Source of the DNA: Dysidea avara
Lineage: Eukaryota > Porifera > Demospongiae > Dictyoceratida > Dysideidae
Assembly: GCF_963678975.1 (NCBI RefSeq)
Contig: NC_089274.1
Location: 48,142,075 to 48,206,074, forward strand
Direction: 5' to 3'
DNA length: 64,000 nucleotides
A program made the translations under genes and the position numbers. Shown piece after piece: positions 1 through 11,949 of this stretch (its first letter is position 1; each line of letters opens with the position of its first letter). Below the pieces are notes generated by a model. That model saw only the letters and a program-made list of their open reading frames with translations, did not search any database and was not told the origin of the DNA.

Positions 1-1530
1 AAGCCAGCCATAGGCCAGCTTTGGGACCCACATTTCGTTTCATCTACGGACACGATGATGGCTATCGAAAACAAAAGTTACAATTGCATATCTTATTGTT
101 AACTAGAATTGGTACCTGTCCTACATGCAGGACAATTTTAGATTCCATACCAACCACAATAACATAATTCAATGGATTAGGGAAATGAAGCATTTAATAT
201 CAGCCCTAAAGCTATGTGATATGTAACTTTTCCTGCACTGATGTGAATATGGTGGGTTAACTAACTGCATGTAAGGTAAACATGTACAAACTCTATGGTG
301 CTATAGTACTACTTGTTCTACCATGCAGGCACATGTAATATGTGTGGCTTCAGTTTCTGATAGTAAAAAGAAATAAATTTGTATATTAATTGGCTAAGGC
401 CGTCACTATTTGCAGAAGCATTACTGCAAGCACTGCATGGCTTGAGTAAAATAAAATAACACACATGTGCATGCTTTCTGGCACCTAGCTAGGTTAACTT
501 TTTGTTATGTATAGTTTGTATGATTGAGAAGGCACTTATTCTAAAAGAGCACACAGGACAGATAAACCAACATGTATCCAATTGGCTTGACCGTGCCTGT
601 CCTATACCTATCAAATGTGCTATACACGCTTGTGTTTACTGCATGCAAGTTTGCTCTACTAACATGCTGTAAACGACGAATGACTACAGTTAGAAGCTTC
701 ATTTAAAAATGATATAATTCTTAGATGATGAGCACTCTGTTTGGCACAAACCTCACTTCAATACGTGCATTGGGTGGCGAAAGATTGTTGGATTCCAGGA
801 TGATCAGATGGACAGACGACATTTTAGCTTTATATATAGATAATAGGCCATGAGAAATTAATTATATTATATTTTTTTTTTGCTGAATGAATTTATTTAT
901 TTATTAATTTATAATGCTTTTTGATGCAGGAGAACCTACATCAAAGGCCTGTGGGCAACCTGTGCCCACAGCCAGAAATGTACAGCTATACATTAATTAA
1001 CTACATTACAATTACTTTTTACTTAACTATGTAGAGTAACTATGTACTTAATACTAGTTTGCAGATCAGTGTCAATAATTAAAGCGGGAAAAAATTGGTA
1101 GAGACTGGTTGTCTTGAGCATCGGTAGCATGGACACATAAGAGATGAAATGAACAGGATTGATCAGAGTTGAAGTTATCCGTAAAATGGTCCCATAGAAA
1201 TTTTATCTGCAAAAGTTTTCATGGCTTGTACGCACTCTTTTCTTATAAAGATGCACTAACTTCTTACCTAACTCTATAATTCCATGTACTTCTTTGTCAA
1301 ATGTAGTGTACCACATCAAAAAGTTGCAAAAAAAAAAAACAAAACCTGGTCACTTGGATAATTTTGGGGAATTTGTAAGACCAGAACCATATAAATTTGC
1401 ACGGCCTTATATTACTCTAATATAACACACATTTTAGAGGGCTTTTAATGCAATGCACATAGATATCCATTGGTAGATCTATGAAGTATTAGATAGATTA
1501 AATCTAGAACCTCCAATTTTAAGGTGGAAA
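1..1530. other. Non-coding AT-rich stretch with one hairpin
   Basis: No reading frame or splice-bounded exon is convincing here. Bases 1-24 form a near-palindrome (AAGCCAGCCATAGG followed by CCAGCTTTGG) that recurs in reverse complement at about 60,243-60,270. Bases 949-956 and 964-971 (CTGTGGGC / GCCCACAG) form a perfect 8-bp stem with a 7-base loop, probably part of a dispersed repeat. Confidence 0.5.
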
Positions 1531-1534
1531 TTAA

Positions 1535-1603
1535 GTGAGGCAAACAGCTCAGTGGTGAAAGGTTTGATGTTAGGTGTGGAGGTCCCTGGTTTGAACCCTT
1601 GAT
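1535..1603 (+). repeat. tRNA-like sequence, probable SINE head
   Basis: A box A-like stretch (AGCTCAGTGG, 1546-1555) lies about 33 bases before a box B-like stretch (GGTTTGAACCC, 1588-1598), the spacing of an internal RNA polymerase III promoter. The acceptor and T stems pair poorly, so this is not an intact tRNA. A T-rich run follows. A tRNA-derived SINE or a tRNA pseudogene are the two readings. Confidence 0.4.
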
Positions 1604-2080
1604 AGCTTTTTTTGATGCACTTATTTTGCCATGGTCTTATGGTATCTCAGCTCCATAATCTTACCTGTTTCACTTGTTTTAAACCACAAAAGTACTGCAC
1701 AACGTAAGACGGTTCCCATAAGCAGTTTGCTCTGTAGCCTTGACAGAAAATTAAGCTTTTTATGTAAACAATCTTACATTACATTATAAGCATACATCGG
1801 ATCAGCTTCAAGCTTGGTATGTGAATTCATCTTCATGCACAGAAAACATGCAGGTAGCATGGAAAGCACATTCAGCTAGAATTAAGATTTCAATTTCTAT
1901 TTGTCGGTTAGGAGCAACTATTTACAGATAACTTTCAAACAATGTTTTTCAAACTGATGTGACACTACTCAATTGCAGTTACTATTGAAAGAGCAGCATT
2001 TAACCAGGGACATACGGTATAATACATATAAGTACGTAAAATATACACACAGGATTTAACAACAAGGTCAAGTAATTTAC

Positions 2081-2687
2081 CAAGGTGTACTCTAATAGCA
2101 ATGTTGTAGTTAACATCATTAGTACTTCTACCAACAACACTGTTTTGATTACCAGTAACTTGATAAGTTGTTATTTGATTGTTATCAGTAGTATGTAATA
2201 ACAGTACATTAATGCTAGAATACAATCCCACAACTGATCCTGATGGTGCAGTGAACTGTTCTGTTACTGGGAGGGTATAGTTCTGACATGAAAATGCACT
2301 ACCAACACTAGGATTGAATGTGACTGTGTTTGATTGAATGAGTGAATAAATAGGGTCACCACCACTACTTCCAGTCCTCTCCCAAATACCAGGATTAAAT
2401 GTCACTGATGGTACACCTAGTACCTGATAACAGAACTCCCAGGTAGTCACAATTCCTTCACACTGAACTGTATATCCAGTTAGTATGTATGTTTGACCTT
2501 GATCAATAACAGCTGCCCCAGTCTGAAACACTGATCCAACAGTATCAGGAGCTGTACACACTTGACCACTCACTGTTGCTGTAATGTACACCACAACAGT
2601 AATCAACGTTACCCAACTTGTAGTAGCTATAATACTTACCAGACATTAACACTATGTAAATAGCTACAATCCTGATACAAGTAGTTG
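2081..2687 (-). CDS. Secreted-protein gene fragment A: leader exon and main exon
   Basis: Two exons are visible on the minus strand. The leader exon is 2687-2640 (48 bases) and the main exon is 2578-2081 (498 bases), joined by a 61-base intron with donor GTAAGT and acceptor TTACAG. The leader encodes a hydrophobic stretch (IVAIYIVLMSA) ending just before VSGQVC, which looks like a signal peptide joined in phase 1 to the mature domain. The main exon is Cys-poor and Thr/Ser/Val-rich, with blocks such as YILTGYTVQC, WEFCYQ and GSVVGLYS. It ends at a plausible donor (GTAAAT). The start-codon exon and downstream exons were not found. I do not recognise the domain. A paralogue at 59,240-59,826 has the same exon layout, which supports real coding. 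Likely an extracellular or cell-surface protein; function unknown. Confidence 0.65.
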
Positions 2688-2699
2688 CTATTAAAATAA

Positions 2700-3470
2700 G
2701 CACATAACTTTTATAACAATAGTTGTAAATGTAGTAAATGAGATAACATAATAACAGGGTTGTATATAACAGATGAAAATTTTAAACAAGTAACTAATGT
2801 TACGTACCATAACAGTTCCATGGATTAAAACTGGATGAATTAGACTTGTAGTTTTTTACAAATAATAGTAAAAAATTGGTACAGTGAAATGTACTTGCAC
2901 TTCACTTAAGTGCTCCCTTGATTTCAGCTAGAATATTTGTACTTGTTTATTTATTAGCTTTACAGCATCTGTTTGTAAATCACAGTCAAATGGTATGCAT
3001 GCTGAAGACATGCCAGCAACTGGAGCTGGCATCCAGAGGTAATTAATTACAGTCACATCACTAGAAATTATTAAAATTAGTGGGAATGGTTCACTGGAAC
3101 AGCAGTAGAATGGGCCCACAGAATGTGACATGTGCAGGTTCCATCAGAATCAAAATTGTTAGCAAAGTGATTCCACAAGTACCCAAATAATTGGTGTTTG
3201 ATTGTGTTGGTAGCAAATAAGTACTTTTAAATGAGTACTTTTAAACATAGATGATGGTGGGAGCAAACACCACACACACCTGTTAGCTGAAGGACAGCAT
3301 TATCTAGAAAAAGAGCATAATTTGGAGTAACAACATATGCGCAGCAAGTAACATGCAGTCAGTCAATAGGTAATCACGTTATTTAATTTTCCCCTGTTTA
3401 CTGTACCTGAAGCCTTAGACTTCTTGGTTGTGATCGTTAGTTCCATATCAAGTATCCAAACTTCCATCAT
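2700..3470. other. Non-coding stretch
   Basis: Presumably upstream or intronic sequence of the minus-strand gene fragment at 2081-2687. I found no exon carrying a start codon in the right phase, and no repeat that I recognise. Confidence 0.4.
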
Positions 3471-3841
3471 CAGGGGCGGAGGAAGTAGTTGATATGAGGG
3501 GGGGCTGAGCTGACCGAGATTTATGGAAATGAGGCACTACATTGTCTCTGGTTTGGTAAGGTGAGACCAAAAAAAAACAAAGGTCACAGCCAGCTTACAA
3601 TAGCTGCCCACCTCACCAGCTACGCATTTATAGTTGATAAAGTACATAAAAATCCTTACATAGCTCACTACACACTGCTCTAATACTGTGACTGCTTTAT
3701 TAGAGTGACTGCTCTATTAGATTATCTCAGTCTTTATCACGGTTTTCAGCTTCACTCCAAGAAGGATCATTTCAGTGTGATATCATTCTGAGGAGGGCTT
3801 CAGCCCCCTAGACCGCCCCCCCCCCCTTTCCACCACCTATG
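3471..3841. mobile_element. hAT-type MITE, family R1, copy 1
   Basis: A 371-base element that aligns along its whole length with 13,190-13,553. Its ends are imperfect inverted repeats (CAGGGGCGGAGG at the left; CATAGGTGGTGGA when the right end is reverse complemented). The flanks TCCATCAT (3463-3470) and GCCATCAT (3842-3849) agree at 7 of 8 bases, as expected for an old 8-base hAT target duplication. Internal landmarks are a G run, the AGACCAAAAAAAAAC block and CTGCTCTATTAGA repeats. No coding capacity. Confidence 0.7.
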
Positions 3842-4037
3842 GCCATCATCACCAGTCCTGACACACTCTACTGCTATTTTACAGCTAAGTGCCTCTGGCC
3901 ATAGTAAACCTTGTTCAGAGTCTTCAGACACAACTATTTAGCTCACCTCTATGACAATTAGTGCTCATAGTAATTATAGCTGCTTGGTTGCTAGGTCACA
4001 ATATTCAACCAGAAGAATCTGACCTTATAATATAATT

Positions 4038-4083
4038 ACTAAATCCTTACAAGCTAATATTATAATGATTGTAAGGATTTAGT
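4038..4083. repeat. Perfect 15-bp hairpin
   Basis: ACTAAATCCTTACAA at 4038-4052 and its exact reverse complement at 4069-4083 enclose a 16-base AT-rich loop. It may be a tiny foldback element or an RNA hairpin; nothing else identifies it. Confidence 0.5.
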
Positions 4084-4157
4084 ACTCTTACCCAAAAAAG
4101 AAGGTTTGGTGATACGATGCTAAGTCAAAATCTTCCATACCTATCATAGTTATCATA

Positions 4158-4384
4158 CAGTGGATCCTCACTAATCTGAACTCCAGTAATCCGAACACTT
4201 GCTAATTCGAATAGTAGAAATGACTGTTCTATTAGGGCATTTTGGGAATAAGTGTATTTTCTATTAGAATATTTGAACTGGGCTCTGTATATAATCAATA
4301 GGTTCACTAATCCTAACAAATTCACTAATATGAACAGACTTTTGACTTGAGAACAGAGCTGTTTGGATTAGTGAGGATCCACTG
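4158..4384. mobile_element. Tigger/pogo-like MITE
   Basis: A 227-base element with inverted ends CAGTGGATCCTCACTAATC (left) and its reverse complement (right). The left flank is TA and the right flank CA, consistent with a mutated TA duplication of the Tc1/mariner superfamily. CAGTGGAnCCTCnnTAATCC resembles Tigger/pogo termini. No transposase. A related single end lies near 32,420. Confidence 0.7.
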
Positions 4385-6597
4385 CACTAACAATTGACTG
4401 CTAATATAAATGTATTAGAAACCTCCAGCAGTTCTATCATCACTCCCGTGTGCCAAAAGACAGCTACATTTAGCTAACCCTTAGATATCACATCATGGTT
4501 AATACCAACATAACTTGTGCATCACGTAACCCGGCTCATCAGGTCCTCATTTGGAAACAAAGCAAACATGCACATATACATGTATTTTCCCAGGAGGTGA
4601 ACATGTACTGACTATAGCTATGCAACAACAACTAGCAAACAGTTAGCTGTAAACTTGTTATATTTATATTCCACGTGTTAGCGAAGGAATTAGAGTCTGG
4701 GTGTACCCTGGGAATCAATATGAATCACAGCAATACAGTACATTTGCCCCCCCCCCCCCCCCCCTCCCATCCCTTCAGGTACATAACATTAGCCATTTCC
4801 CTTTAACGCTATCATGTTTTCACTTGGTTTAGTGGCTGAATTGGGCTAAATACAGCAACCGTTAATAGCAATATAAACGATCAATTACTGAAATATCCAT
4901 GTTACTTCATGCAATCAATAATCACAGGGTAATACATCCGTTCGACACTCTTGGTTTCTTGCTATAATTATAAACTAAAAGTACTGTATGACAATAAATT
5001 TTGACAGAAATAAAAGTTGACAAACTGGATTTGTCAAAATCAATAAGCACCATCAATAGTGAGTGTTTAGATCTGTGGTTCTCAACACTTAATTTGTCAG
5101 AGTTGATAAATTGTGGATTTATTAACTTTTTCCCTTTTCCCTGCATCAAAAATTGCAGCCTAAAATCCAATCCCAGAGCTATATTTTTGGGGAAGTGTCT
5201 CCAGACTTCCTCAAATTTATTTATTAGCTATACATAATAAAATATGTTCATTAAAGTTTAAAAACCCTTTAAAATCCCATATAAGAAATTAATCAACCAA
5301 GTAGAAAATGTGGTCCATTTACATAGCTACTATGTTAGCTATTTTGTAACACTACATACCACACCTCAATCAACTAGTTATAGTAATTTTGTGTTGCCCA
5401 CAAGGGACCTGCAAGGAGGATAGAGATAGTTTGTGAAGCAGATACGGACTTTGTAATTCACTAATTATTCTGTAACCATGCTAAGGTTGAACAAATTGTT
5501 TGAAACCACAAATAATATACAACAACAGTATCTTCTCAACCATTTTAGAGGTTGTGTATCATATTTGCTGGTGTAATTTTCCCATAAACAAAAGCCTCAA
5601 GGCTGCTTTTAATCTTTGTATGCATAAAGATGTGGTAGAACACCCCACCCCTATTCTATTAAAAGAAAAATGTTCCTTTGGATTAAGCAAATTGCCATCT
5701 GTTATCAGCAAAGACTACCTCATTTGGCTCAACCTTCTTAAATTAATAGATACACCATGGCAGTGACATCTCCTATAAAAGCTAAGTGGGATGAATTCCA
5801 ACTACTAGTTTTAACTGCATGCCATGCCATATACTATATCAGTGACACATCATACTTAATGTACATGTAGAAAAAGAAGAAACTGTACAACTGTGCACAA
5901 CCTCCAAGGATGACTGGATAAAATGCCACAACAGTAAGAAGTATACGCAGAGCAAGTGCCATAAAGCTCATGATGATTATGTTTCAAATCCTGACACATG
6001 CTAACAAGTGATTAAGTCCTATAAAATGCCAGTGTCATGATTACTGTAGCAATCTGGAACTATTGTAGAAAGAGGATGATGAAATCATTACTAAAACGGT
6101 ACAAGCCACATCCCATGTTTGACTGGTACTTCACATTCTAGCATTACAGACATTCAGGTATCAATCACAGGAGTAGTTTACCAGCTGTTAAGTTTAAATG
6201 TAGGTAATGTAGGAGATGAGATAACACCATGATTTTCTAAACATCTTTAAAACAAGCTCTAGTCTCTGATGACTGCAAATGCTTTAGTAACATATTTGTT
6301 TCTCAGGGGGAAGGGCACAAACAGGCTAGGTTTTAGATGGATGGAGAGAGCATATTCTAGTAATAATTGCTGAAGCAGCAAAATTCACCTCTTAGTAGCA
6401 TCTTACTGTTGATTTTTGCCATTCTGGGGTTATGAAGTCTTAATGCACACAAAAGTGCTGGGTGACAGTTTGACAGCTACTTTGACTTAGTTTCAGGTTA
6501 GTTTGCAATAAATGGTAGTAATAATTATTATGCATCTTATAATTATAAACTGATTTTGACCTGACAAGGTTTAGCATTTCAATCAAAAGAACTATGG
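4385..6597. other. Non-coding stretch with a poly-C tract
   Basis: Contains a C homopolymer at about 4747-4770 and AT-rich DNA. Short open frames occur (for example 88 codons at 5500-5766) but show no recognisable motif, no splice-bounded structure and no paralogue in this window, so none is called. Confidence 0.4.
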
Positions 6598-7093
6598 CTC
6601 CTCAACAGGTAGGTATAAACAGTGGACCAGGGGACCAAGGACCAGGAGACTCGCAGGGACCCAACTTTTCGTGGCATTTTATATACGTACTTCACAGTTT
6701 TATACATTCCATACCTGTACTAGATAGTCAAAGTGTGTCGTGTTTCATGGCCAATCCACCCTTTCTCCGTCACTGTGTCTCACACGATGTTTATATTAAT
6801 TAGAAATTATAAGCGCCTCTGAAAACGGATCTGCAGCTAGCTGCACAATGAGCATACTAGTCTATTATAATGCCTAGCTACTACAGTTCAGAAACATTGT
6901 GCAAACAAGTATTCCAGGTAAAATGAAGCAATCACTGCAAATTACATCATCAGCTCAATAGCCAAGACAAGACTTTACACTTAGTGCATCATGTCGAGCA
7001 TCATGTGGTGCACCATGGGTGCATGAAGGTGAAGGCTTGCTGTTAATCCCATGCAGTTGCTTGAGCTGAGGGCCAATGCTAAGCAGTCCAGAC

Positions 7094-7620
7094 CAGCGTT
7101 GAAACCGGGTCACTACTGCTGACCCGGATGACCCACTGCCACTGACCCGGATAGCAATCCGGCAGACCCGGATGTGACCCAGATTAATCAAAGGCAAGGC
7201 GTGCGATAAGACCTATGTTTCGGCTAGTCTCGAGCGAGCGAGATTACGTTTTGAGCATTCAATTCATGTTGAGTAAACAGGGGCGGATCCAGACTTTTAA
7301 AAAGGGTTCCACTTTATAATTGCAACAAAGACCAAAAAAAAAAGGTCATCACCTACTGACAATAGCTACCCCTCACCATAGATACCCTCAGTTTCGTGCT
7401 ACATACTGCATTTACTAATAAATGGGCATGGCTGAGCGTATGTTTGTAACGCGATAAGTGGGCGTGGCTCATGAAAGAGCTACTCTATAGTGTTTATAAG
7501 TTTCCACATCGTCAAACAAACAATTTCGTTTCTCACGTGATCCAATCTGGCTCATACCCGGATGACCCGGAGCAAATGTGACCCGGTTGACCCGGATGAC
7601 CCGACCCGGTTTCAACGCTG
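7094..7620. mobile_element. hAT-type MITE with perfect 8-base TSD
   Basis: The element starts CAGCGTTGAAACCGGGTC and ends with its reverse complement. The 8 bases GTCCAGAC occur immediately on both sides (7086-7093 and 7621-7628). The subterminal zones are rich in short ACCCGG / CCGGGT repeats in both orientations. A second, more diverged copy is at 56,228-56,842. A fragment of family R1 (about 7275-7400) is nested in the interior. No coding capacity. Confidence 0.85.
7275..7400. repeat. R1 family fragment
   Basis: Begins AGGGGCGGATCCAGAC and contains the blocks GACCAAAAAAAAAAGGTCA, GACAATAGCTACC and CTCACCA, which match the interiors of the R1 copies at 3471-3841 and 13,190-13,553. It is truncated and forms a third nesting level inside 7094-7620. 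Confidence 0.5.
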
Positions 7621-7867
7621 GTCCAGACCCTTCAGCTAACCCCTCAGGGTAGTGGGCGCTTATAATTTCTAGGCATTGTACGAGGCACCGCGATCACTGT
7701 GACAGAGAAAGAGTGGTCTGGCAATGCGAGACTAGCCACTGTGACTCACAATGGTATCTAGTACAAGTATAGACTGTATACATACTGTGAAGTATATAAA
7801 ATTCCACAATGGATCCCTGGGGCCTTGGGTCCCAGGGTCCACTGTTTATACCTACCCCTCCTCAACA

Positions 7868-8910
7868 AAGGGAAGTTACCACATGTAGCCTGCAAGTATA
7901 CAATAACATCAAGAACATAAATCAGAAATCCAGCTATCAATTTTATCAATAGCAAAACCTTTCACATCATGCAGTGACTAAAGTGTGATCTACATCAGAT
8001 GTAACATTACAGCAACACAAGTTTTGCTTACATTTGGAAAGCAACCAAAGCCAGGACTCATTAAAGATACTTGCATGGTTCCACCATGTTCTAAAAGCAG
8101 AAATCTTGCCAAACACTGGAACATCAACTGCATACCACAACTGAATGACACAAACAGTCAATTTTCAAATTAAAGGTACAGTGGCAAAATGGCATTGCAA
8201 AATAGCCACCTTCAGTAGCCCTGCCTCTCAGTACAAACATCCCCATGCATCAATCTAAAGACATACTGGTGCTGGTGAGTATTCATCAGAGATGGACACA
8301 AGTCCTGAATAAGACCACAGCTCCTTTAAGAGAAAATGAAAGCAATACCAATATCTATTAGTAACATATACCCTCAGTTCATTGCATGGACAGCAGCCCC
8401 TCACTCCCTAAGGGTTGGCCAGCACACAACTGTATAAAGCCAGCAGTGAGCAGAATGTCCATTACAATTACACATAAAATGACTTTGGAAATCAAAATGT
8501 TTCACAACACACTTGATCTCTTGTCCAAAGCTATCAGTCAGCAAAAGCCATCAGGGGGAATAATTATAGGGTCAACAAAAGTGATGCACATTCAATCAAC
8601 AAGCCAATAATGCTATGGCAGAACACAGTTTACCTAGTACAGAAAGGAGTGCAACCCTCATTATACTTTCAACCATGAGCATCAATGCCAGAGGGTGCAG
8701 CAGCACCTGAAGTTCATAATGTGAGGCACAAAACCATCCAACATATCAAAGTTAATGAATGTACTGGAGTTACCTCTGCCTGACAATAGGCTGGCATACC
8801 TGCCCCAATGTGCAGACCCTCAGAAAACAAAAATATAATTAATATAATTAGTATTAGTATAAATATAATTAATTAGTATAATATATTTAATTATAAGTTT
8901 TTTCTACTGC
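7868..8910. other. Non-coding stretch
   Basis: No exon, RNA gene or repeat with recognisable ends. An AT-rich block of repeated TATAATTAAT-type words lies at about 8830-8900. Confidence 0.4.
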
Positions 8911-9290
8911 CTGACTGACTGAATGACTGACTGACTGAATGACTGACTGACTCCTTCAGAAAAGCGTAACTTGATAGAAGCTAAAACTACTGGCTTGATT
9001 TTTTCACTGTTCAACGTTGCTTCAGCCAACAGGTGCCTTTTGGCATACCACAGTACATACAATGCATGCCTCATGGACTTACCTGTGTCCTCCTTTGTGT
9101 CCCATTTAGCTTTGCTGACAGCGCAAGGTGTCGATTCACGGCAGCAACACGTAATGGATTCCCTACATTTGACAGGAATCGTCCGAGTATTCCATTGTGA
9201 CTGGATTGATTGCAGAGGCCCTTCTCCTAGTGTTCTTCTTTTGTAACACTGTGTAACGGACTGACGGTTGAACACAGTGAATTAGACAGA
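8911..9290. repeat. TGAC-type microsatellite joined to a repeat-like segment
   Basis: A run of GACTGACT/GAATGACT words (about 8911-8952) abuts a GC-richer 330-base segment that is open on both strands (91 codons plus, 123 codons minus). Simple-repeat tails attached to a unique body are typical of SINE or Helitron-like repeats, but I cannot identify the family and do not call a protein. Confidence 0.35.
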
Positions 9291-10040
9291 AAATAAGTTC
9301 CCACTTGAATACAGTATATGGTTGTGTCACATCCTCAGGTGATGCTGGGTATATAAGGGTGCTTTAATTCAATCTATGCCACATGTATGATACAGGTTGG
9401 CTCCCGCCCACCCTCCCAAGTTTTCCTTAGAAGATTGGAGTTAAAAAGTAGATGTAAATTGTACATTTGAACTTAATCTTGCATACACAGCAGAGTGGAG
9501 CAAGTTAGGGTTTTCCCTGGTGATTTAAAAATGTATGCAGCCACCAGATTATTCCCAGGGCTGTTTGGTCTGAGCAGCTCTTTGTTAAGATTATTATTAT
9601 TTTGCTAGCCCCCACTCTGCTATCCAAGCTTTCTCATGTATTTTGTGTCGATAGTATTTGATGCGATGTGTGTGTGCTCTGTAGTTCATTTAAAATTATT
9701 ATTGTTAGCCAACCGCTATGGTGTGGCCATTACGCTTCATTTTCAGCTCCCTATATCATACACCATACATACACCCTTATCCCTTTCCCAATCATATTTC
9801 TCAGTGGGGTTGTGCCACTTTGCTAATTCAGTAATTGATAGTTGAGGCATGATTTCCGATAAAAACAATAAGTCTAGTACCATTCCTTCCATTCTAATGT
9901 GGGGCCTAAATGGTAAAATTCAACAGTAAAACACTACACTGAGAGGAATGGTGTTCATTTGCTTCTATGTGTTGTAAACATAGCTAGCTATATAGCTGCT
10001 CAGAATGGCTTCCAAGGTGGCTTCCCCTTATTAATGGTGT
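9291..10040. other. Non-coding stretch
   Basis: No supported gene, exon or repeat boundary in these 750 bases. Confidence 0.4.
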
Positions 10041-10540
10041 GGATCTGAACTTGTTTGCGCCCTATGGTAGGCCATTTGTTTCAAAATGATTATTTGATAT
10101 GTTCAATGAATTATTTGGTATGTTCAGTGAATTATTTGGTATGTGCAATGAATTATTTGGTATATTCAATGAATTATTTGATATGTTCAATGAATTATTT
10201 GGTATGTGCAATGGATTATTTGGTATATTCAATGAATCATTTGATATGTTCAATGAATTATTTGGTATATTCAATGAATTATTTGATATGTTCAATGAAG
10301 TATTTGGTATATTCAATAAATCATTTGGTATATTCAATGATTTGAGTGTTTTATTTTGTGGACTATATTTTTGCAAATTATACATTTTGCGTTGGTTGTG
10401 TTAAGTATCGTTATCATAATCGGGTTGTTGTTAGTATCGCTACAGAGCTTATCAGAGAGCGTGGTAATTATTTCTAAGTGCCTAGCTCTCACTAATTTAA
10501 GACACACGTTAGCACTGCTCCGCCATTTGCCATAGGGGAT
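10041..10540 (+). repeat. Left long inverted repeat carrying a 21-base minisatellite
   Basis: A unique head (GCCCTATGGTAGGCCATTTG) leads into about 12 tandem copies of a 21-base unit, ATTTGGTATGTTCAATGAATT (about 10,087-10,350), followed by a conserved tail with AATCGGGTTGTTGTTAGTAT and GTGGTAATTATT. The whole order recurs in reverse complement at 14,470-14,925. Together they flank a decayed transposon and may be its terminal inverted repeats. The array is open in several frames in both copies, which follows from the unit length being a multiple of three; it is not coding. Confidence 0.7.
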
Positions 10541-10899
10541 GAAAGATGCCAAACTAGGTCGGTTGTGCTGTGAATTGTTCTAATCTATGTGCGAAAGGAA
10601 GTGGATTGAGTTTTTATACTTTCCAAAATATCTGGATTGAAGAAATAAAATGGATTGCAGTGCTAGCTACATGTCAACAGAAAGAATCTATAGCTACCCA
10701 GTGAAGCATACAGTGATATAGCCGGTAAACATGTAGTCATTAATGGAGAAAAAGAGTGGCTAACAACCAGTTTACATCAAAGTACATCCCTTCTATCTCA
10801 AACGTGTTGACAGTCCGATGAGACAAAAATGGAAGTCCGGCCGGCTAGTCGCGGATTTTCAAAGAACGGCTTCCCGGGATACGTGGAACAGACCGAGAA
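10541..10899. other. Transposon 5' interior, no call
   Basis: Lies between the left inverted repeat and the transposase pseudogene. No reading frame is preserved well enough to describe. Confidence 0.4.
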
Positions 10900-11815
10900 C
10901 TCTCTGATAACTGAATAGCAAAAGGTAAAAGCAAAGGAATGCAGAGTCCAGCAGAAGGAACAAGAAAACTGGAAGAAGAAAGAACAGCCGGCAAAGATTA
11001 GAGGAGGAGAGGAAAAGATGTGAAGAAAATGAGAGGGAGAGATTGTCACAGTTAATAGAAGAAGAAACAAGAGAAGGTGAACGAGCTAGAGTAAGAAAAT
11101 GTTGAGGTTGGATGAACTGAACAGATTACAACGAGCTTAAGAAATATTTAAATTAGACTATGATGAACTACACAAGAAATAATGAAGAACTACTCCAGAA
11201 GTATAAGGCCATGGAAGAACTTGAACTCCTGAGAACAAGGGAAGCCTAACTGAACACAAAGGTCAATTGGTTACAATCAGCCGACAGACTGAGTTTAGAA
11301 GACAACAATAAGCAGGTGAAGCTTTATACCGGGCTGCCATCTTTTGCAGTTTGCAAGCTATATACCTGAATGCCATTTTTCTGACTGTGCCATGTTTGAT
11401 CAGCTCTTAATTATTTTGATGAAGTAATGCTTAAATATTCCACATCAAGATTTGGAATGACAAGAGCTCAAACTTATAAGAAGCATAACACATGCATACT
11501 TTTAATAGGCATCACTCAAAAGGCTGCATTTGACTGAAAACTGTGCTCTGCTTTCAACACTGTTGCCTGGAGATGTCATCTTAGCAGATTGTGGCTTCAC
11601 AATTGATCAGGCTGCACTGTGCAGAAGTCAAGATACATCCTTTTACTAGGTAAATTGACACTGCTTGCCAGCTGTCTCAAGTTAGGATGTTGAAAGAGTC
11701 ATTGGGCTGGTGAGGCAAATGTTTTCGATATTGCGATCAACTCTTTCTATTAATGTGCTTAAAGGTGATGAAGGAGAGCATATCTCCTATTGATAAAATA
11801 GATGCACTATGTAAT
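10900..11815 (+). pseudogene. DDE-type transposase (DDE_Tnp_4, ISL2EU/Harbinger-like), decayed
   Basis: Several conserved blocks survive in different frames separated by stops and shifts. They are a Lys/Glu/Arg-rich coiled-coil region (about 10,900-11,230), VKLYTGLPSFAV (about 11,315-11,350), a block around NIPHQDL (about 11,430-11,455), LLPGDVILADCGFTID containing a probable catalytic Asp (about 11,560-11,605), and ERVIGLVRQMFSILRST followed by DEGEHISPIDKI (about 11,690-11,805). This order matches the DDE_Tnp_4 transposases of animal ISL2EU (IS4EU) / PIF-Harbinger elements. It would catalyse cut-and-paste transposition in the nucleus if intact. The opposite-strand YqaJ partner immediately downstream supports the family call. 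Confidence 0.75.
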
Positions 11816-11949
11816 TGTTGTGATTGGTAGTACCATTTTAACTATTTTTAATATAATGTGCATTGTTGATATTTATGTTATTGAAATGTACATGTAAAAT
11901 AATTACTGATATTTTGCCTTCTTTGAATTCCTTGATCTCCTTAGCTTGT

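Larger units (their letters stand above)
6608..7857. mobile_element. Mutator-like non-autonomous element with long TIRs
   Basis: Long inverted repeats of roughly 250-280 bases face each other at 6608-6870 and 7650-7857. Matching blocks include GGTAGGTATAAACAGTGGAC, a GGGACCCAA block, TTTTATATAC..TTCACAGT, CTGTACTAGATA and AAATTATAAGCGCC. The ten bases CTCCTCAACA flank both sides (6598-6607 and 7858-7867). Long TIRs with a 9-11 base TSD are typical of Mutator-like elements. The interior has no transposase and holds the hAT-type MITE at 7094-7620. Confidence 0.7.

Noticed and set aside
8904-9275. 123-codon minus-strand frame
   Set aside because: Its start runs through a GACT microsatellite and the body has no motif; both strands are open, suggesting composition rather than coding.
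10055-10404. Repetitive open frames rich in MFNELFG / MNYLVCS / NSLNIPN units on both strands
   Set aside because: They arise because the 21-base minisatellite unit is a multiple of three and lacks stops; the mirrored array at 14,520-14,892 gives the same artefacts.
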